From positions 39,777,464-39,841,463 of the forward strand of contig NC_087064.1 of the NCBI RefSeq assembly GCF_963678635.1: 64,000 nucleotides of DNA. Reading direction: 5' to 3'. Position numbers and translations under genes: made by a program. Below are positions 10,738 through 22,135 of this stretch, one piece after another (within the stretch, counting starts at the first letter, position 1; every line of letters starts with the position of its first letter). The notes under the pieces are model-generated. The model searched no databases. It saw only the letters and a program-made list of their open reading frames with translations, and had not been told where the DNA came from. Source of the stretch: Symsagittifera roscoffensis. Its lineage: Eukaryota > Xenacoelomorpha > Acoela > Convolutidae.

Positions 10738-11300
10738 TGCCTAAGTTTGAGGTTTTGATTGGCTACATGAATTTACATAAAACTAATCAGTCTCTAAAAA
10801 GGTAGAAACTTTTTCTGTTGATTACAAAATAAGAAAAAATGGTACAACAATTCGAGTTTTTTCAACTTTCTTTGTTAATTTCAGTAAGAAATATGTTTCT
10901 ATCAAAAGCGTTTTCAATGTCTGAAATGAACATTTATCAGATTTTAAAGTTGAACTACTACAAAAAACAGAGAGAGTGGTGGACAGATGACGTTGATTGA
11001 GATTGTATTACTTTTAACTTGTATAGAAACACAGAAAGTTCAATAAATCTGTTAAAAAGATGGAGAGAAGATTTCAGAAAGAGGAGTACTGCCAGATTTA
11101 TCAATAATGTTTTTGTTATGAAGAACTAGCTCAAATTGAGTGGCCATTCAGAAAAAATGAAAACAATGGAAGAGCCTTTGAAACAAAAAATGAAGATAAG
11201 GAACATCATTTCCATTACTGTTTTAAATTTGATACAATTACAAAATCTACAAAATCTATATTTGTCCGAATATCTTTTAATCGAGTATCCAAATTGAAAA
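10738..11300 (+). pseudogene. Unknown ORF, right-arm copy, several stops
   Basis: Plus-strand counterpart of the frame at 4981-5532. Recognisable stretches include FEVLIGYMNLHKTNQSLKR, the Trp-rich segment ESEWWTDDVD and FVRISFNRV. A TAG follows the first stretch. A TGA replaces the Gly codon after DDVD, where the left copy keeps GGA, while the left copy's TGA is TGG here. The two arms thus decayed independently. Confidence 0.45.
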
Positions 11301-12019
11301 ACTTCCGGTTGCTTACAACAGACTGGAAAGAAAACAATAAAAATGTATATTTTGGTAATTTCTCTTTTCACTGGTTAGAAATACAACAATTCGAAAAAAT
11401 TTTGATTGAAATTTCAAAATTGACTTGAGCATCGAAAAAACAATATAAATCAGACAAGAAATCTCATTTTTCTCACTTTGGTGTCAGTTGTATATGTTAG
11501 TTTTATTAGAAAAAATCAATTAAATTGATTGTTTGGGAAGTTTCATAAACATAATTTGGTTCTGATCTACAAAGTATTTTAAAATTTTATTCTGATTGGT
11601 TATTACCAAAAATACTACCCGTGAAGAAATCTTTGGTATCTACAAACGATATCAAAATTGTTGAAAAACCCATGAGAAATAGAACTCCGTTTTGTTTGGT
11701 TGACATAAAATTTATTGAAAATTCCAAGACCATTGAAAGTCGATTCTGATTGGTTGATACCAGAAAAGATAAGAATTTCTGTATAATAATTGCTCGATTC
11801 TGATTGGTTGATAGCAAAACGTTTGAAAACTCTGGTTAGATTGGATGAATTTTATTTCAGCTAGGCTAAATAGTAAATCCTTTCTGATCTTCTATCACGT
11901 TAAAAACAATTGATTAAGAAATTTGCTTTTTTATTCAATTTTATTCATTTTCATTCCTTTCTTTTCTAAAAACTTGGGACATTCTAAATCTCCCAATTTT
12001 TCTTTTTCTACTTATTGAG

Positions 12020-12246
12020 ATGGCGCTACTGAATAGAAACGAAAGAATTACGTGTCTTGAATGTGGTAGAGAATACACTCGCTTACAGGCATCAAGACAT
12101 CGAAAGCACTGTAGCGTTTTAAAGTGTTCCAATTGTAACTTTTATACATATAGCAGCGAGAAATTTACTAATCCTATCAAGAAGAAGCAGTGTCAACATA
12201 ATGTTGAATTATGTGCTCAGCAGTCTCAAAACACACTCCAAGAGAA
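12020..12246 (+). CDS. Zinc-finger protein exon, right-arm copy
   Basis: Starts at an ATG (MALLNRNERITCLECG) and stays open past a typical donor, GAGAAG then GTAAAA at 12247; read-through without splicing ends at 12268. Residues 12-31 form C-x2-C-x11-H-x2-H-C. A second unit starts CSNCNFYTY and later has C-x-H and a final Cys. One His expected of a second C2H2 finger is replaced here but kept in the left-arm DNA. Probably nucleic-acid binding; perhaps the 5' exon of a longer protein whose remainder I could not find outside the arm. Confidence 0.5.
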
Positions 12247-12362
12247 GGTAAAACTGATATATTTTTAATACAAACATAGTAGAACATACTTTGAATCCTA
12301 ATTTTTACTAAATCTGAAAAGACTATACACTAAATTTGAAAAACTTCCAGAAAAAAATTACA

Positions 12363-13977
12363 ATAAAATTACAATTTTACTTTCGTCTACTGTAAAAACT
12401 CCATCGGTTGCCAGCTTGCGGAGATTTTGCTGCGATAAAGTTGTAGTAAAAGTTAATCACATACGCTAATGAGTGCTTAAGTATTTGTTGAAATACTATA
12501 AAAAACTGGATATTTATAAAACATTGATTAATTGAAAGGTTTTACCTAATAACCATATTAAAGTTTTCCTTGCTTAGTCATTGTAAAAGTAATCATAGAG
12601 TAGTGCGTAGCAGTTATTGGGGATTTATTTGCTAAGAATTATGGTTTTCTTTAGCTTTTTTTCTACGATTCACAAAAGAAACTGATAACTGACCTGGAAA
12701 ATGTATGTTTTGCTAACATTTGAAAATTTCAAGATAAAAATATACATCATTCTCAACCAAAAATTTACTTCAAAATAGAAATTCAGAGTTGAAACAGCAA
12801 CATACAGTTATAGATCAATAAATTAATTTCAAACTTTTTTCAAAAAAGATTTATGGTATCAATTCTGCTTCGGATTGATGAAATGATAAGTTTTCCCTCT
12901 AAAACTCAATTTTCAAATAAAGAAGTTGGAAGATAGTAGATGAAGCAGAAACTGAGAAAAAATCTAATTGAGATAGAACCTCAATTTAATTCATTAGGAA
13001 ATAAGTGATTTTTTTAATTAAAATTTAGCTTATATATTACGTCTTGAGAAAAATTCCATTATAATATTGTAATGTTTGCAAGTTTTTTATCATTTGATAT
13101 GCTAGGTTAACTTACATGAAAATTCTGATTTTTTGATAATAATTTGTTGTGAAGTAAACACAACTCCAACATCTTTTGGAAGATGATACTTAAAGCGTAA
13201 ATCAAAAATTTGCTTTCAAGATCTACATTTCATTCTTTTGGATAAAAAAAATTGATGTAGAAAGATTCTTAGAGAAAATAATATGGAGCCTGCTGTATAC
13301 TTCTGGACAAACTAATACTTTAGCAGAACCAGATGTAAGATCTCTTAATTCTATGACTTTTAACAGGAAAAAATTCAACAAGAGCCACATTAAAATTTAG
13401 TTATGTTTAGCTAGTTAAAGTTTGCAAAATTGTTCAATTGTTACAATTTGCACCATGAAGGTTTTGCAGATTATAAACAATAGAATTGCTCTTAATTTAT
13501 TCTGAGAGATCAACGTAAAAATACACCTTTTTATTCTCAATCTATACATGTGTTTTTGAATGCCTAAAAAAGCAGCAATTTTTTCTCACTTCGACCTTTT
13601 TGAGAAAACTTCCGACAAAAATCAAGAAAAAAAAAGCGAATTACAAACTATTTTGCAATAAAATTGATAGTTATTGATCTCAAAAATTAGTTTTTTGCTG
13701 GACTAGGTTGCTGTAGCAACTAAACAAGGGGATTAAAGGAGAACATGTACAAATTAGATGGTTATAATTAGACGTTATCAATTCGAATTTTATATCTGCC
13801 AACAAAGTGTTCGGAAGTTCTCCTAAATTCCTCAGTTCTGACTAAAATTTCTTGCAAAGTGAGTTCAAGAGCGAAAACATGCATAAAGCAGAAAGCAATA
13901 AAAGGCTTAAGACATAGAAAATTTCTACGGGAAAACAATGGAAATTATGTTTTAGACGCAACAGAGGAATAATCATC
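12363..13977. other. No recognised feature
   Basis: AT-rich DNA between the inverted-repeat element and the truncated end of the minus-strand retroelement. No exon, RNA gene or repeat was recognised. Confidence 0.5.
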
Positions 13978-14966
13978 AATTTTAAGTCTGGGGCTGGCAT
14001 GAAGCGTGAATTAATTTGGTTATTTATAATTGGCCTTTGTAACATTTTTTTTGTTACTTTTTGGTAGACTTCATTGTGTTTTTTATCTCTAATTAAAATC
14101 CATTCAGTATGTGTACCGATAGCTAATTTTAAAATTTGTGGATGATGAAAGTGGTCTTCATCATGTGTGTGTAACGGTAGGTTATAACAAATTGAATTCT
14201 TGTTGGGTTTACAATAACCTTGTGCATTTTTATGAGCGTTTGCTGTAAACATGATTGGTTTTCGTGGCTTTCGATTAAAAACCATTTCGTATGGTGACAT
14301 TCCTAAGGTTGTTGTAATTTGTGATTTATAGGGTAATTGGAATAATTTTTCATCTGTTGACCAATCAGTATATCGTGTATCAGTTCCATTATTGATGCAT
14401 CTGAGGTATTCTTGTAGTGAACGGTTCATACCTTCGACTAATCCATTTGTCCAAGGTGCATGAGATGTACGTGGTTTATGTTTGATATTATAAAGGTGGC
14501 ATAATGTGGTGATTTCGTTGTTAATGAATTCTGTGCCGTTATCTGTGACTAGTATTTCTGGTAGTACGAATTTAGCTATCTAATGTTCGTAAAGTGTTGT
14601 GTATGCGTAGTAAGCATTACAATATGGTACTGGGTTGAGTACTACATAGTGTGTAAATGCATCAACAATTATCATAATATAAGAATTTCTTTCGGAGGAT
14701 GGTGAAATTGGTCCTTTTGTGGCAAATGAAATTCTACGATTGAAATATAGACTTTGTCCTTTGAAATCTTGTTTTATTGCTATTTGTTTTTGATTTGGAT
14801 AAGGTTTATTTATATGACATATTATGCAATCGTTGCATAATACTTTAATCCAAATTGGTGCATTTGGGAGTTCTAAATTTTGCGTAAAATTTGAATATGT
14901 CTTTTCTGATCCTGAGTGTCTTTTTGTATGTTGCGTATGAGATATGTCAAATGCTATTAGCATCAT
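13978..14966 (-). pseudogene. Integrase, distal copy, broken and 3'-truncated
   Basis: The zinc-binding part includes FDISHTQHTKRHSGS and CNDCIICHINKP, matching an HHCC domain. The core follows with FATKGPISPSSERNSYIMI and DAFTHYVVLNP, where the first catalytic Asp appears changed to Ala (FATKGP against FDTKGP in the plus element). A stop after the YTTLYEH segment splits the frame. The second part (MNRSLQEYLRCINNG) continues to the C-terminal region but leaves homology after APDLK. Downstream codons to 13842 are non-homologous read-through. Confidence 0.8.
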
Positions 14967-15148
14967 GCTGAGGGGGAGACAGGGTACTTTAAAATCGGGT
15001 GTCTGATATTCTAAAAGGTCTCTGGTTTCATTGATAGTTGTTTTATTATATTTTCTAAAATATCGGAGGAGTGTTTTATTTCCTAATATTGTTGTATCAG
15101 CTTTTGTTGGTTTTGTTTTAAATTTGTGCCATGATTTGAGTTGGCGAA

Positions 15149-16192
15149 TTACGGGATCAAAGTTTTGATATTTCTGTAATAACTGTAGTGTAATCTTTTC
15201 TGTTGGTGGTAGAAAAATATTTTCAATTTCTTTTTTTTTGATAGAGGAATTGTGTTGAGTGGGTCATGAAGATCGATAACTTGATTTATTGTGTATTTTG
15301 AATTAATTATTGGTGGTCCTGATAAATTTATTTCATCAGTTAAATTTTCTTTTTCTATCAATGGAAAGGTGACTTTTTTGTGTGGTTGTTGTTTGATTGT
15401 TTTTTGTTGAGTTTTATTTTCTATCCAATGTGAATAGGGAATTGGTTTGAATGTAGATCTTCCTAATAAATCTATTTCATAGTGGTTATTTTCACAATCT
15501 AAATAGAGTGGGAAATGTTGTAAGTTATTTATTTGTGGCTGATCTATATCAATTTTTACTGCATATTTGCATTCCAATCTGGGTGATGTTTCATTTTCTG
15601 CAAGATAGAATTTAATATTTTGTGGTATTTCAACTGTAGTTTTTCGTGTAAGTAGTTCAAGTGGTGTATTTCTACTTAATGTATCTGGTAGTGCAAGATT
15701 TTTTCCTGCTGTCCAAACTATAATTAATTTTGGGAATTTCATTAAAATTAATTGAAATCTATAAACTCTATGGTTTGGGTTTGATTTCTGTGTAAAGAGA
15801 AATATTATAGGTTTATGATCTGTAAATAGAATTGTTGGATGTTTAGATCCAAGTATAAGAAATTCAAATTCGGTAAGTGTGTATATTATAGCTGTGCATT
15901 CTCTCATGAGAGTAGAGAGTCGTAGTTCAGCTTGTGTAAATAAGCGAGAATTTGCTGATATAAGATTCATTTTGTTTGTTCCACTGCGTGATTGTAGTAA
16001 TGCTCCGCCGATGCCAAAGTTTGAAGCATCGCACATTGCATAAAATGGTTGATTCGGATCAGAGATTGCATTTGATATTTGTTTTGTTAACAATTTTTTT
16101 ATTTCTTTGAATCTTGTTTGATGTTCGGTGGTCCTTTCGAAGTTATTTTGTTGTCTAAGGATGTTATAGAAAGGTCTTAAGTATAATTGCAT
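15149..16192 (-). pseudogene. RNase H and connection region, distal copy
   Basis: Open frame of about 347 codons. Residues 50-66 (YAMCDASNFGIGGALLQ), about 90 (LMRECTAIIYTLTEFE) and about 122 (LFTDHKP) hold the Asp, Glu and Asp expected of a Ty3/gypsy RNase H. The rest links RNase H to integrase. The frame is separated from RT by a frameshift near 16200. It is the counterpart of 19206-20222, which lacks 20 bp near its end. Confidence 0.8.
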
Positions 16193-16199
16193 TTTGTAT

Positions 16200-17832
16200 A
16201 CATATTTACTTCAGAAATTTAACATTACAAGGAATTCTTGGATTTTCTTTTTATTTGTGGGTGGTTGAAGTTTCTGAATTGCGTATATTTGTGATTTCAA
16301 TGGAGTTATAGTGTTACTTTCAATAATGTGGCCAAGAAATTTTACGCGTGTTAAGAAAAAATGTGATGTGTCTGGGGCTACTTTCATGTTTTCATTTTTG
16401 AGTTATTCATGATATTGTTCTAAAATTATAAACATTCCGTCTTTCGTTTGTGATTGCATGAAAACATCATCTAAGTATGTGATTGCAAGTTTTTTGAGTA
16501 TAGTGGTCTAAAAATTTTACTCATAAAAGCTGAAAAGGCTGCTGGTCCTATGGAAATACCATAGAATAATCTGTTAAATTCGTATTGTTGATTTCCAATA
16601 ACAAATTGTGTTAGTCGTCGTGACTGTTCATCTAGTGGCATTTGATTGTATGCACTATTCATTACTGCGGTTGTGAAGTGTTTACCATTTATTTTGGTTA
16701 GAGTTACTTGAATAGGTTCAATGGGCCAATTACATTTAGTTTCGTCAATTACTGAATTGAGGTATCTAGCATCTAGAACAATTTTTAGTGATTCTCCTTT
16801 AGCTAAGATGATAACTGGGTTGATAAAGTGTGATACCTTTTGGTTGTTCTTCTTTGTTTACTGGTGATATAATTTTCATATTGTTCTTAAATGTCAAGTA
16901 GTCTATTTACTTTATTTTGTAAATGTATCGGTACTTTACTTGCTCGTTGTTTTTTGAAAACTGCGTCAGGTTTTAAAGGTAAATGTAGTGGTGAACTAGT
17001 TTTTCCAACATCGAATTTAGATGTTGCATAAACTGTTGGAAACTTTAATAACAGTTCGGCTAATTTATCGAATTTTTTTTGTTATTTGGGAATGTTGAAA
17101 ATTAAACATTGTTAGACACTTTTGTTGTTCTTCTGTATAATGTGATGTTTTAAACATTGGTCTAAAAAAGGGTGTTTTTGTGAAGTAGTCAGTGTTTCTT
17201 TTTTTGTTGCTTATTATGTTGTTTTTTGATAATTCTTCATCAAGAAATGTGGATTGACATATGTCTAATAATTGTATTATATTATTGACTCGATATGCTA
17301 CTTCATTTGTGGGTGAAGTTGTAGCATTCGTTTCACAGTATCCTAAGAGTCCTAAGGGTAGTGTTATCTGTTATGGTGAATTGTTATATACGTGTAACGA
17401 AATAATATCTGAGTTTAATTGTTTTATGTATTTTATGGATGAGATTGTGATTCATAAAATTTTATGGATTGGTTTAAATTCAAGGTCTGACATAAAGAAA
17501 TGTTGTTTGTTTTGGTTCTTATCGTACTGGTGGACTTGTTTAAATGAAAAATTATATACATTTTCTGATAGTGGTTTCAGGTATGTTCGTTCCTGATTAT
17601 AAATAGGGTAAAACTTGGAGAAAAAGGGTGGTTGTTTGTTTAATCTTTGAAAGAATGTTAAGGATGTGTTTTTTGTCCTTGTGTATTTATCTTTTATATG
17701 GAGTTTGCTATTCAAAATATTTGTTGTGGGAATATACTTAGTCATAAATGGTGTGCCAATGATATTGTGTTTTATGTCTGTAATGTGAAATGTTTGTTTA
17801 AATGGTTTATTTAGTATTTTATTCTGTTCCAT
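16200..17832 (-). pseudogene. Reverse transcriptase, distal copy, frameshifted
   Basis: Recognisable RT blocks include the segment SAYNQMPLDEQSRRLTQFV with YGISIGPAAFSAF at 16471-16662. The DNA for the YLDD catalytic box lies just downstream in another frame (near 16455-16475). The N-terminal linker region is open at 17452-17832 (FHITDIKHNIIGTPFMTKYI). Frameshifts interrupt it; the same ones occur in the proximal copy. Confidence 0.75.
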
Positions 17833-17845
17833 TGTTCTAGTGGGA

Positions 17846-18067
17846 TCAAGGAAAAGTTGGATTTTTCCGTAATTTACTAATGTTGATCCTTGTGCTGTTG
17901 CTAATTTTTATAGGTGTTAGGATTGGGTGTAACGATTTGATTTCATTCCAAGTAGGGATGTTAATAATATTTGATTCTGCTCCTGAATCATTTAAAAAAT
18001 CTTTTTCAAGATCGGGTCGTTGAAATCCTTTACTTTTTAGGCTTTCTAAGAGAAATGGGTTGTCCAA
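17846..18067 (-). pseudogene. Retroviral-type aspartic protease, distal copy
   Basis: Short frame with the active-site motif DSGAESNIINIPTW at about residues 28-41, typical of the single-motif protease of gypsy elements, then the start of the flap region. The frame breaks soon after. It is identical in layout to 21876-22097. Confidence 0.65.
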
Positions 18068-18112
18068 ATTTTTTCTCTTGGTTGTTCTTTTTATATATTT
18101 TGGTTAATTGTG

Positions 18113-19015
18113 TAGACTTCATTGTGTTTTTTATCTCTAATTAAAATCCATTCAGTATGTGTACCGATAGCTAATTTTAAAATTTGTGGATGATTAAAGT
18201 GGTCTTCATCATGTGTGTGTAACGGTAGGTTATAACAAATTGAATTCTTGTTGGGTTTACAATAACCTTGTGCCTTTTTATGAGCGTTTGCTGTAAACAT
18301 GATTGGTTTTCGTGGCTTTCGATTAAAAACCATTTCGTATGGTGACATTCCTAAGGTTGTTGTAATTTGTGATTTATAGGGTAATGGGAATAATTTTTCA
18401 TCTGTTGACCAATCAGTATATCGTGTATCAGTTCCATTATTGATGCATCTGAGGTATTCTTGTAGTGAACGGTTCATACCTTCGACTAATCCATTTGTCC
18501 AAGGTGCATGAGATGTACGTGGTTTATGTTTGATATTATAAAGGTGGCATAATGTGGTGATTTCGTTGTTAATGAATTCTGTGCCGTTATCTGTGACTAG
18601 TATTTCTGGTAGTACGAATTTAGTTATCTAATGTTCGTAAAGTGTTGTGTATGCGTAAGAAAGCATTACAATATGGTACTGGGTTGAGTACTACATAGTG
18701 TGTAAATGCATCAACAATTATCATAATATAAGAATTTCTTTCGGAGGATGGTGAAATTGGTCCTTTTGTGGCGAATGAAATTCTACGATTGAAATATAGA
18801 CTTTGTCCTTTGAAATCTTGTTTTATTGCTATTTGTTTTTGATTTGGATAAGGTTTATTTAAATGACATATTATGCAATCGTTGCATAATACTTTAATCC
18901 AAATTGGTGCATTTGGGAGTTCAAAATTTTGCGTAAAATTTGAATATGTCTTTTCTGATCCTGAGTGTCCTTTTGTATGTTGCGTATGAGATATGTCAAA
19001 TGCTATTAGCATCAT
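18113..19015 (-). pseudogene. Integrase, proximal copy, cut by the duplication junction
   Basis: Same zinc-binding and core segments as the distal copy (CNDCIICHLNKP, DAFTHYVVLNP, MNRSLQEYLRC), again with FATKGP at the first catalytic position. It ends abruptly after DKKHNEVY, where the duplication joins it to the DNA upstream of protease. A frameshift near 18650, in the stretch after NPVPYCNA, differs slightly from the distal copy. Confidence 0.8.
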
Positions 19016-19205
19016 GCTGAGGGGGAGACAGGGTACTTTAAAATCGGGTGTCTGATATTCTAAAAGGTCTCTGGTTTCATTGATAGTTGTTTTATTATAT
19101 TTTCTAAAGTATCGGAGGAGTGTTTTATTTCCTAATATTGTTGTATCAGCTTTTGTTGGTTTTGTTTTAAATTTGTACCATGATTTGAGTTGGCGAATTA
19201 CGGGA

Positions 19206-20222
19206 TCAAAGTTTTGAGTGTAATCTTTTCTGTTGGTGGTAGAAAATTATTTTCAATTTCTTTTTTTTTGATAGAGGAATTGTGTTGAGTGGGTCATGAA
19301 GATCGATAACTTGATTTATTGTGTATTTTGAATTAGTTATTGGTGATCCTGATAAATTTATTTCATCAGTTAAATTTTCTTTTTCTATCAATGGAAAGGT
19401 GACTTTTTTGTGTGGTTGTTGTTTGATTGTTTTTTGTTGAGTTTTATTTTTTATCCAATGTGAATAGGGAATTGGTTTGAATGTAGATCTTCCTAATAAA
19501 TCTATTTCATAGTGGTTATTTTCACAATCTAAATAGAGTGGGAAATGTTGTAAGTTATTTATTTGTGGCTGATCTATATCAATTTTTACTGCATATTTGC
19601 ATTCCAATCTGGGTGATGTTTCATTTTCTGCAAGATAGAATTTAATATTTTGTGGTATTTCAACTGTAGTTTTTCGTGTAAGTAGTTCAAGTGGTGTATT
19701 TCTACTTAATGTATCTGGTAGTGCAAGATTTTTTCCTGCTGTCCAAACTATAATTAATTTTGGGAAATTCATTAAAATTAATTGAAATCTATAAACTCTA
19801 TGGTTTGGGTTTGATTTCTGTGTAAAGAGAAATATTATAGGTTTATGATCTGTAAATAGAATTGTTGGATGTTTAGATCCAATTATAAGAAATTCAAATT
19901 CGGTAAGTGTGTATATTATAGCTGTGCATTCTCTCATGAGAGTAGAGAGTCGTAGTTCAGCTTGTGTAAATAAGCGAGAATTTGCTGATATAAGATTCAT
20001 TTTGTTTGTTCCACTGCGTGATTGTAGTAATGCTCCGCCGATGCCAAAGTTTGAAGCATCGCACATTGCATAAAATGGTTGATTCGGATCAGAGATTGCA
20101 TTTGATATTTGTTTTGTTAACAATTTTTTTATTTCTTTGAATCTTGTTTGATGTTCGGTGGTCCTTTCGAAGTTATTTTGTTGTCTAAGGATGTTATAGA
20201 AAGGTCTTAAGTATAATTGCAT
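19206..20222 (-). pseudogene. RNase H and connection region, proximal copy
   Basis: Open frame of 338 codons matching the distal copy almost residue for residue, with the same Asp, Glu, Asp RNase H positions. A 20 bp deletion near 19216 alters its last residues. Confidence 0.8.
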
Positions 20223-20229
20223 TTTGTAT

Positions 20230-21862
20230 ACATATTTACTTCAGAAATTTAACATTACAAGGAATTCTTGGATTTTCTTTTTATTTGTGGGTGGTTGAAG
20301 TTTCTGAATTGCGTGTATTTGTGATTTCAATGGAGTTATAGTGTTACTTTCAATAATGTGGCCAAGAAATTTTACGCGTGTTAAGAAAAAATGTGATGTG
20401 TCTGGGGCTACTTTCATGTTTTCATTTATGAGTTATTCATGATATTGTTCTAAAATTATAAACATTTCGTCTTTCGTTTGTGATTGCATGAAAACATCAT
20501 CTAAGTATGTGATTGCAAGTTTTTTGAGTATAGTGGTCTAAAAATTTTACTCATAAAAGCTGAAAAGGCTGCTGGTCGTATGGAAATACCATAGAATAAT
20601 CTGTTAAATTCGTATTGTTGATTTCCAATAACAAATTGTGTTAGTCGTCGTGACTGTTCATCTAGTGGCATTTGATTGCATGCACTATTCATATCTGCGG
20701 TTGTGAAGTGTTTACCATTTATTTTGGTTAGAGTTACTTGAATAGGTTCAATGGGCCAATTACATTTAGTTTCGTCAATTACTGAATTGAGGTATCTAGC
20801 ATCTAGAACAATTTTTAGTGATTCTCCTTTAGCTAAGATGATAACTGGGTTGATAAAGTGTGATACCTTTTGGTTGTTCTTCTTTGTTTACTGGTGATAT
20901 AATTTTCATATTGTTCTTAAATGTCAAGTAGTCTATTTACTTTATTTTGTAAATGTATCGGTACTTTACTTGCTCGTTGTTTTTTGAAAACTGCGTCAGG
21001 TTTTCAAGGTAAATGTAGTGGTGAACTAGTTTTTCCAACATCGAATTTAGATTTTGCATAAACTGTTGGAAACTTTAATAACAGTTCGGCTAATTTATCG
21101 AATTTTTTTTGTTATTTGGGAATGTTGAAAATTAAACATTGTTAGACACTTTTGTTGTTCTTCTGTATAATGTGGTGTTTTAAACATTGGTCTAAAAAAT
21201 GGTGTTTTTGTGAAGTAGTCAGTGTTTCTTTTTTTGTTGCTTATTATGTTGTTTTTTGATAATTCTTCATCAAGAAATGTGGATTGACATATGTCTAATA
21301 ATTGTATTATTTTATTGACTCGATATGCAACTTCATTTGTGGGTGAAGTTGTAGCATTCGTTTCACAGTATCCTAAGAGTCCTAAGGGTAGTGTTATCTG
21401 TTATGGTGAATTGTTATATACGTGTAACGAAATAATATCTGAGTTTAATTGTTTTATGTATTTTATGGATGAGATTGTGATTCATAAAATTTTATGGATT
21501 GGTTTAAATTCAAGGTCTGACATAAAGAAATGTTGTTTGTTTTGGTTCTTATCGTACTGGTGGACTTGTTTAAATGAAAAATTATATACATTTTCTGATA
21601 GTGGTTTCAGGTATGTTCGTTCCTGATTATAAATAGGGTAAAACTTGGAGAAAAAGGGTGGTTGTTTGTTTAATCTTTGAAAGAATATTAAGGATGTGTT
21701 TTTTGTCCTTGTGTATTTATCTTTTATATGGAGTTTGCTATTCAAAATATTTGTTGTGGGAATATACTTAGTCATAAATGGTATGCCAATGATATTGTGT
21801 TTTATGTCTGTAATGTGAAATGTTTGTTTAAATGGTTTAATTAGTATTTTATTCTGTTCCAT
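20230..21862 (-). pseudogene. Reverse transcriptase, proximal copy, frameshifted
   Basis: Carries the same RT fragments (QMPLDEQSRRLTQFVIGNQQ at 20501-20692) and the same frame break before the YLDD box as the distal copy. Small private substitutions occur, for example SIRPAAF here and SIGPAAF there. The N-terminal linker frame is 21482-21862. Confidence 0.75.
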
Positions 21863-21875
21863 TGTTCTAGTGGGA

Positions 21876-22097
21876 TCAAGGAAAAGTTGGATTTTTCCGT
21901 AATTTACTAATGTTGATCCTTGTGCTGTTGCTAATTTTTATAGGTGTTAGGATTGGGTGTAACGATTTGATTTCATTCCAAGTAGGGATGTTAATAATAT
22001 TTGATTCTGCTCCTGAATCATTTAAAAAATCTTTTTCAAGATCGGGTCGTTGAAATCCTTTACTTTTTAGGCTTTCTAAGAGAAATGGGTTGTCCAA
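21876..22097 (-). pseudogene. Retroviral-type aspartic protease, proximal copy
   Basis: DSGAESNIINIPTW active-site segment, same frame extent as 17846-18067. It lies directly downstream of the gag tail at 22121-22534 (TTEETTSDPPGIDYTES). Confidence 0.65.
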
Positions 22098-22135
22098 ATT
22101 TTTTCTCTTGGTTGTTCTTTTTATATATTTTGGTT

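Larger units (their letters stand above)
3936..12362. mobile_element. 8.4 kb element with about 1.9 kb inverted-repeat arms
   Basis: Two arms, about 3936-5822 and 10430-12362, are reverse complements with scattered substitutions and small indels. They flank a unique centre of about 4.6 kb. The arms carry a zinc-finger frame and a longer unknown frame; the centre carries three minus-strand genes or remnants. Long coding inverted arms are known for Polinton/Maverick elements and foldback transposons. However, no polymerase B, integrase, ATPase or capsid frame is visible, so this could be a derivative of such an element, another class, or an inverted duplication. No terminal motif or target duplication could be fixed by eye, so ends are good to about 20 bp. 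Confidence 0.6.
10430..12362. repeat. Right arm of the large inverted repeat
   Basis: Reverse complement of 3936-5822 with scattered differences. It contains CCAAT motifs (11590-11810), a broken copy of the unknown arm ORF (10738-11300) and the better zinc-finger exon (12020-12246). Confidence 0.75.
14065..18112 (-). repeat. Tandem pol duplication, unit 1 (4,048 bp)
   Basis: Nearly identical to 18113-22135. Unit boundaries are seen where TAGACTTCATTG (integrase) at 18113 abuts TTGGTTAATTG (between protease and gag). In an undivided element these lie about 4 kb apart. Confidence 0.9.
18113..22135 (-). repeat. Tandem pol duplication, unit 2
   Basis: Second unit of the tandem duplication, offset about 4,048 bp. 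It lacks about 20 bp near 19216 relative to unit 1 and has few substitutions. It joins the unduplicated gag side at about 22135. Confidence 0.9.

Noticed and set aside
3936-12362. Calling the inverted-repeat element a Polinton/Maverick outright
   Set aside because: No polymerase B, integrase, ATPase, protease or capsid frame was visible and no terminal motif could be confirmed, so only a possible relation is stated.
17261-17596. Plus-strand 111-codon frame, repeated identically at 21291-21626
   Set aside because: It is antisense to the RT linker of the minus-strand element; the repetition is due to the tandem duplication.
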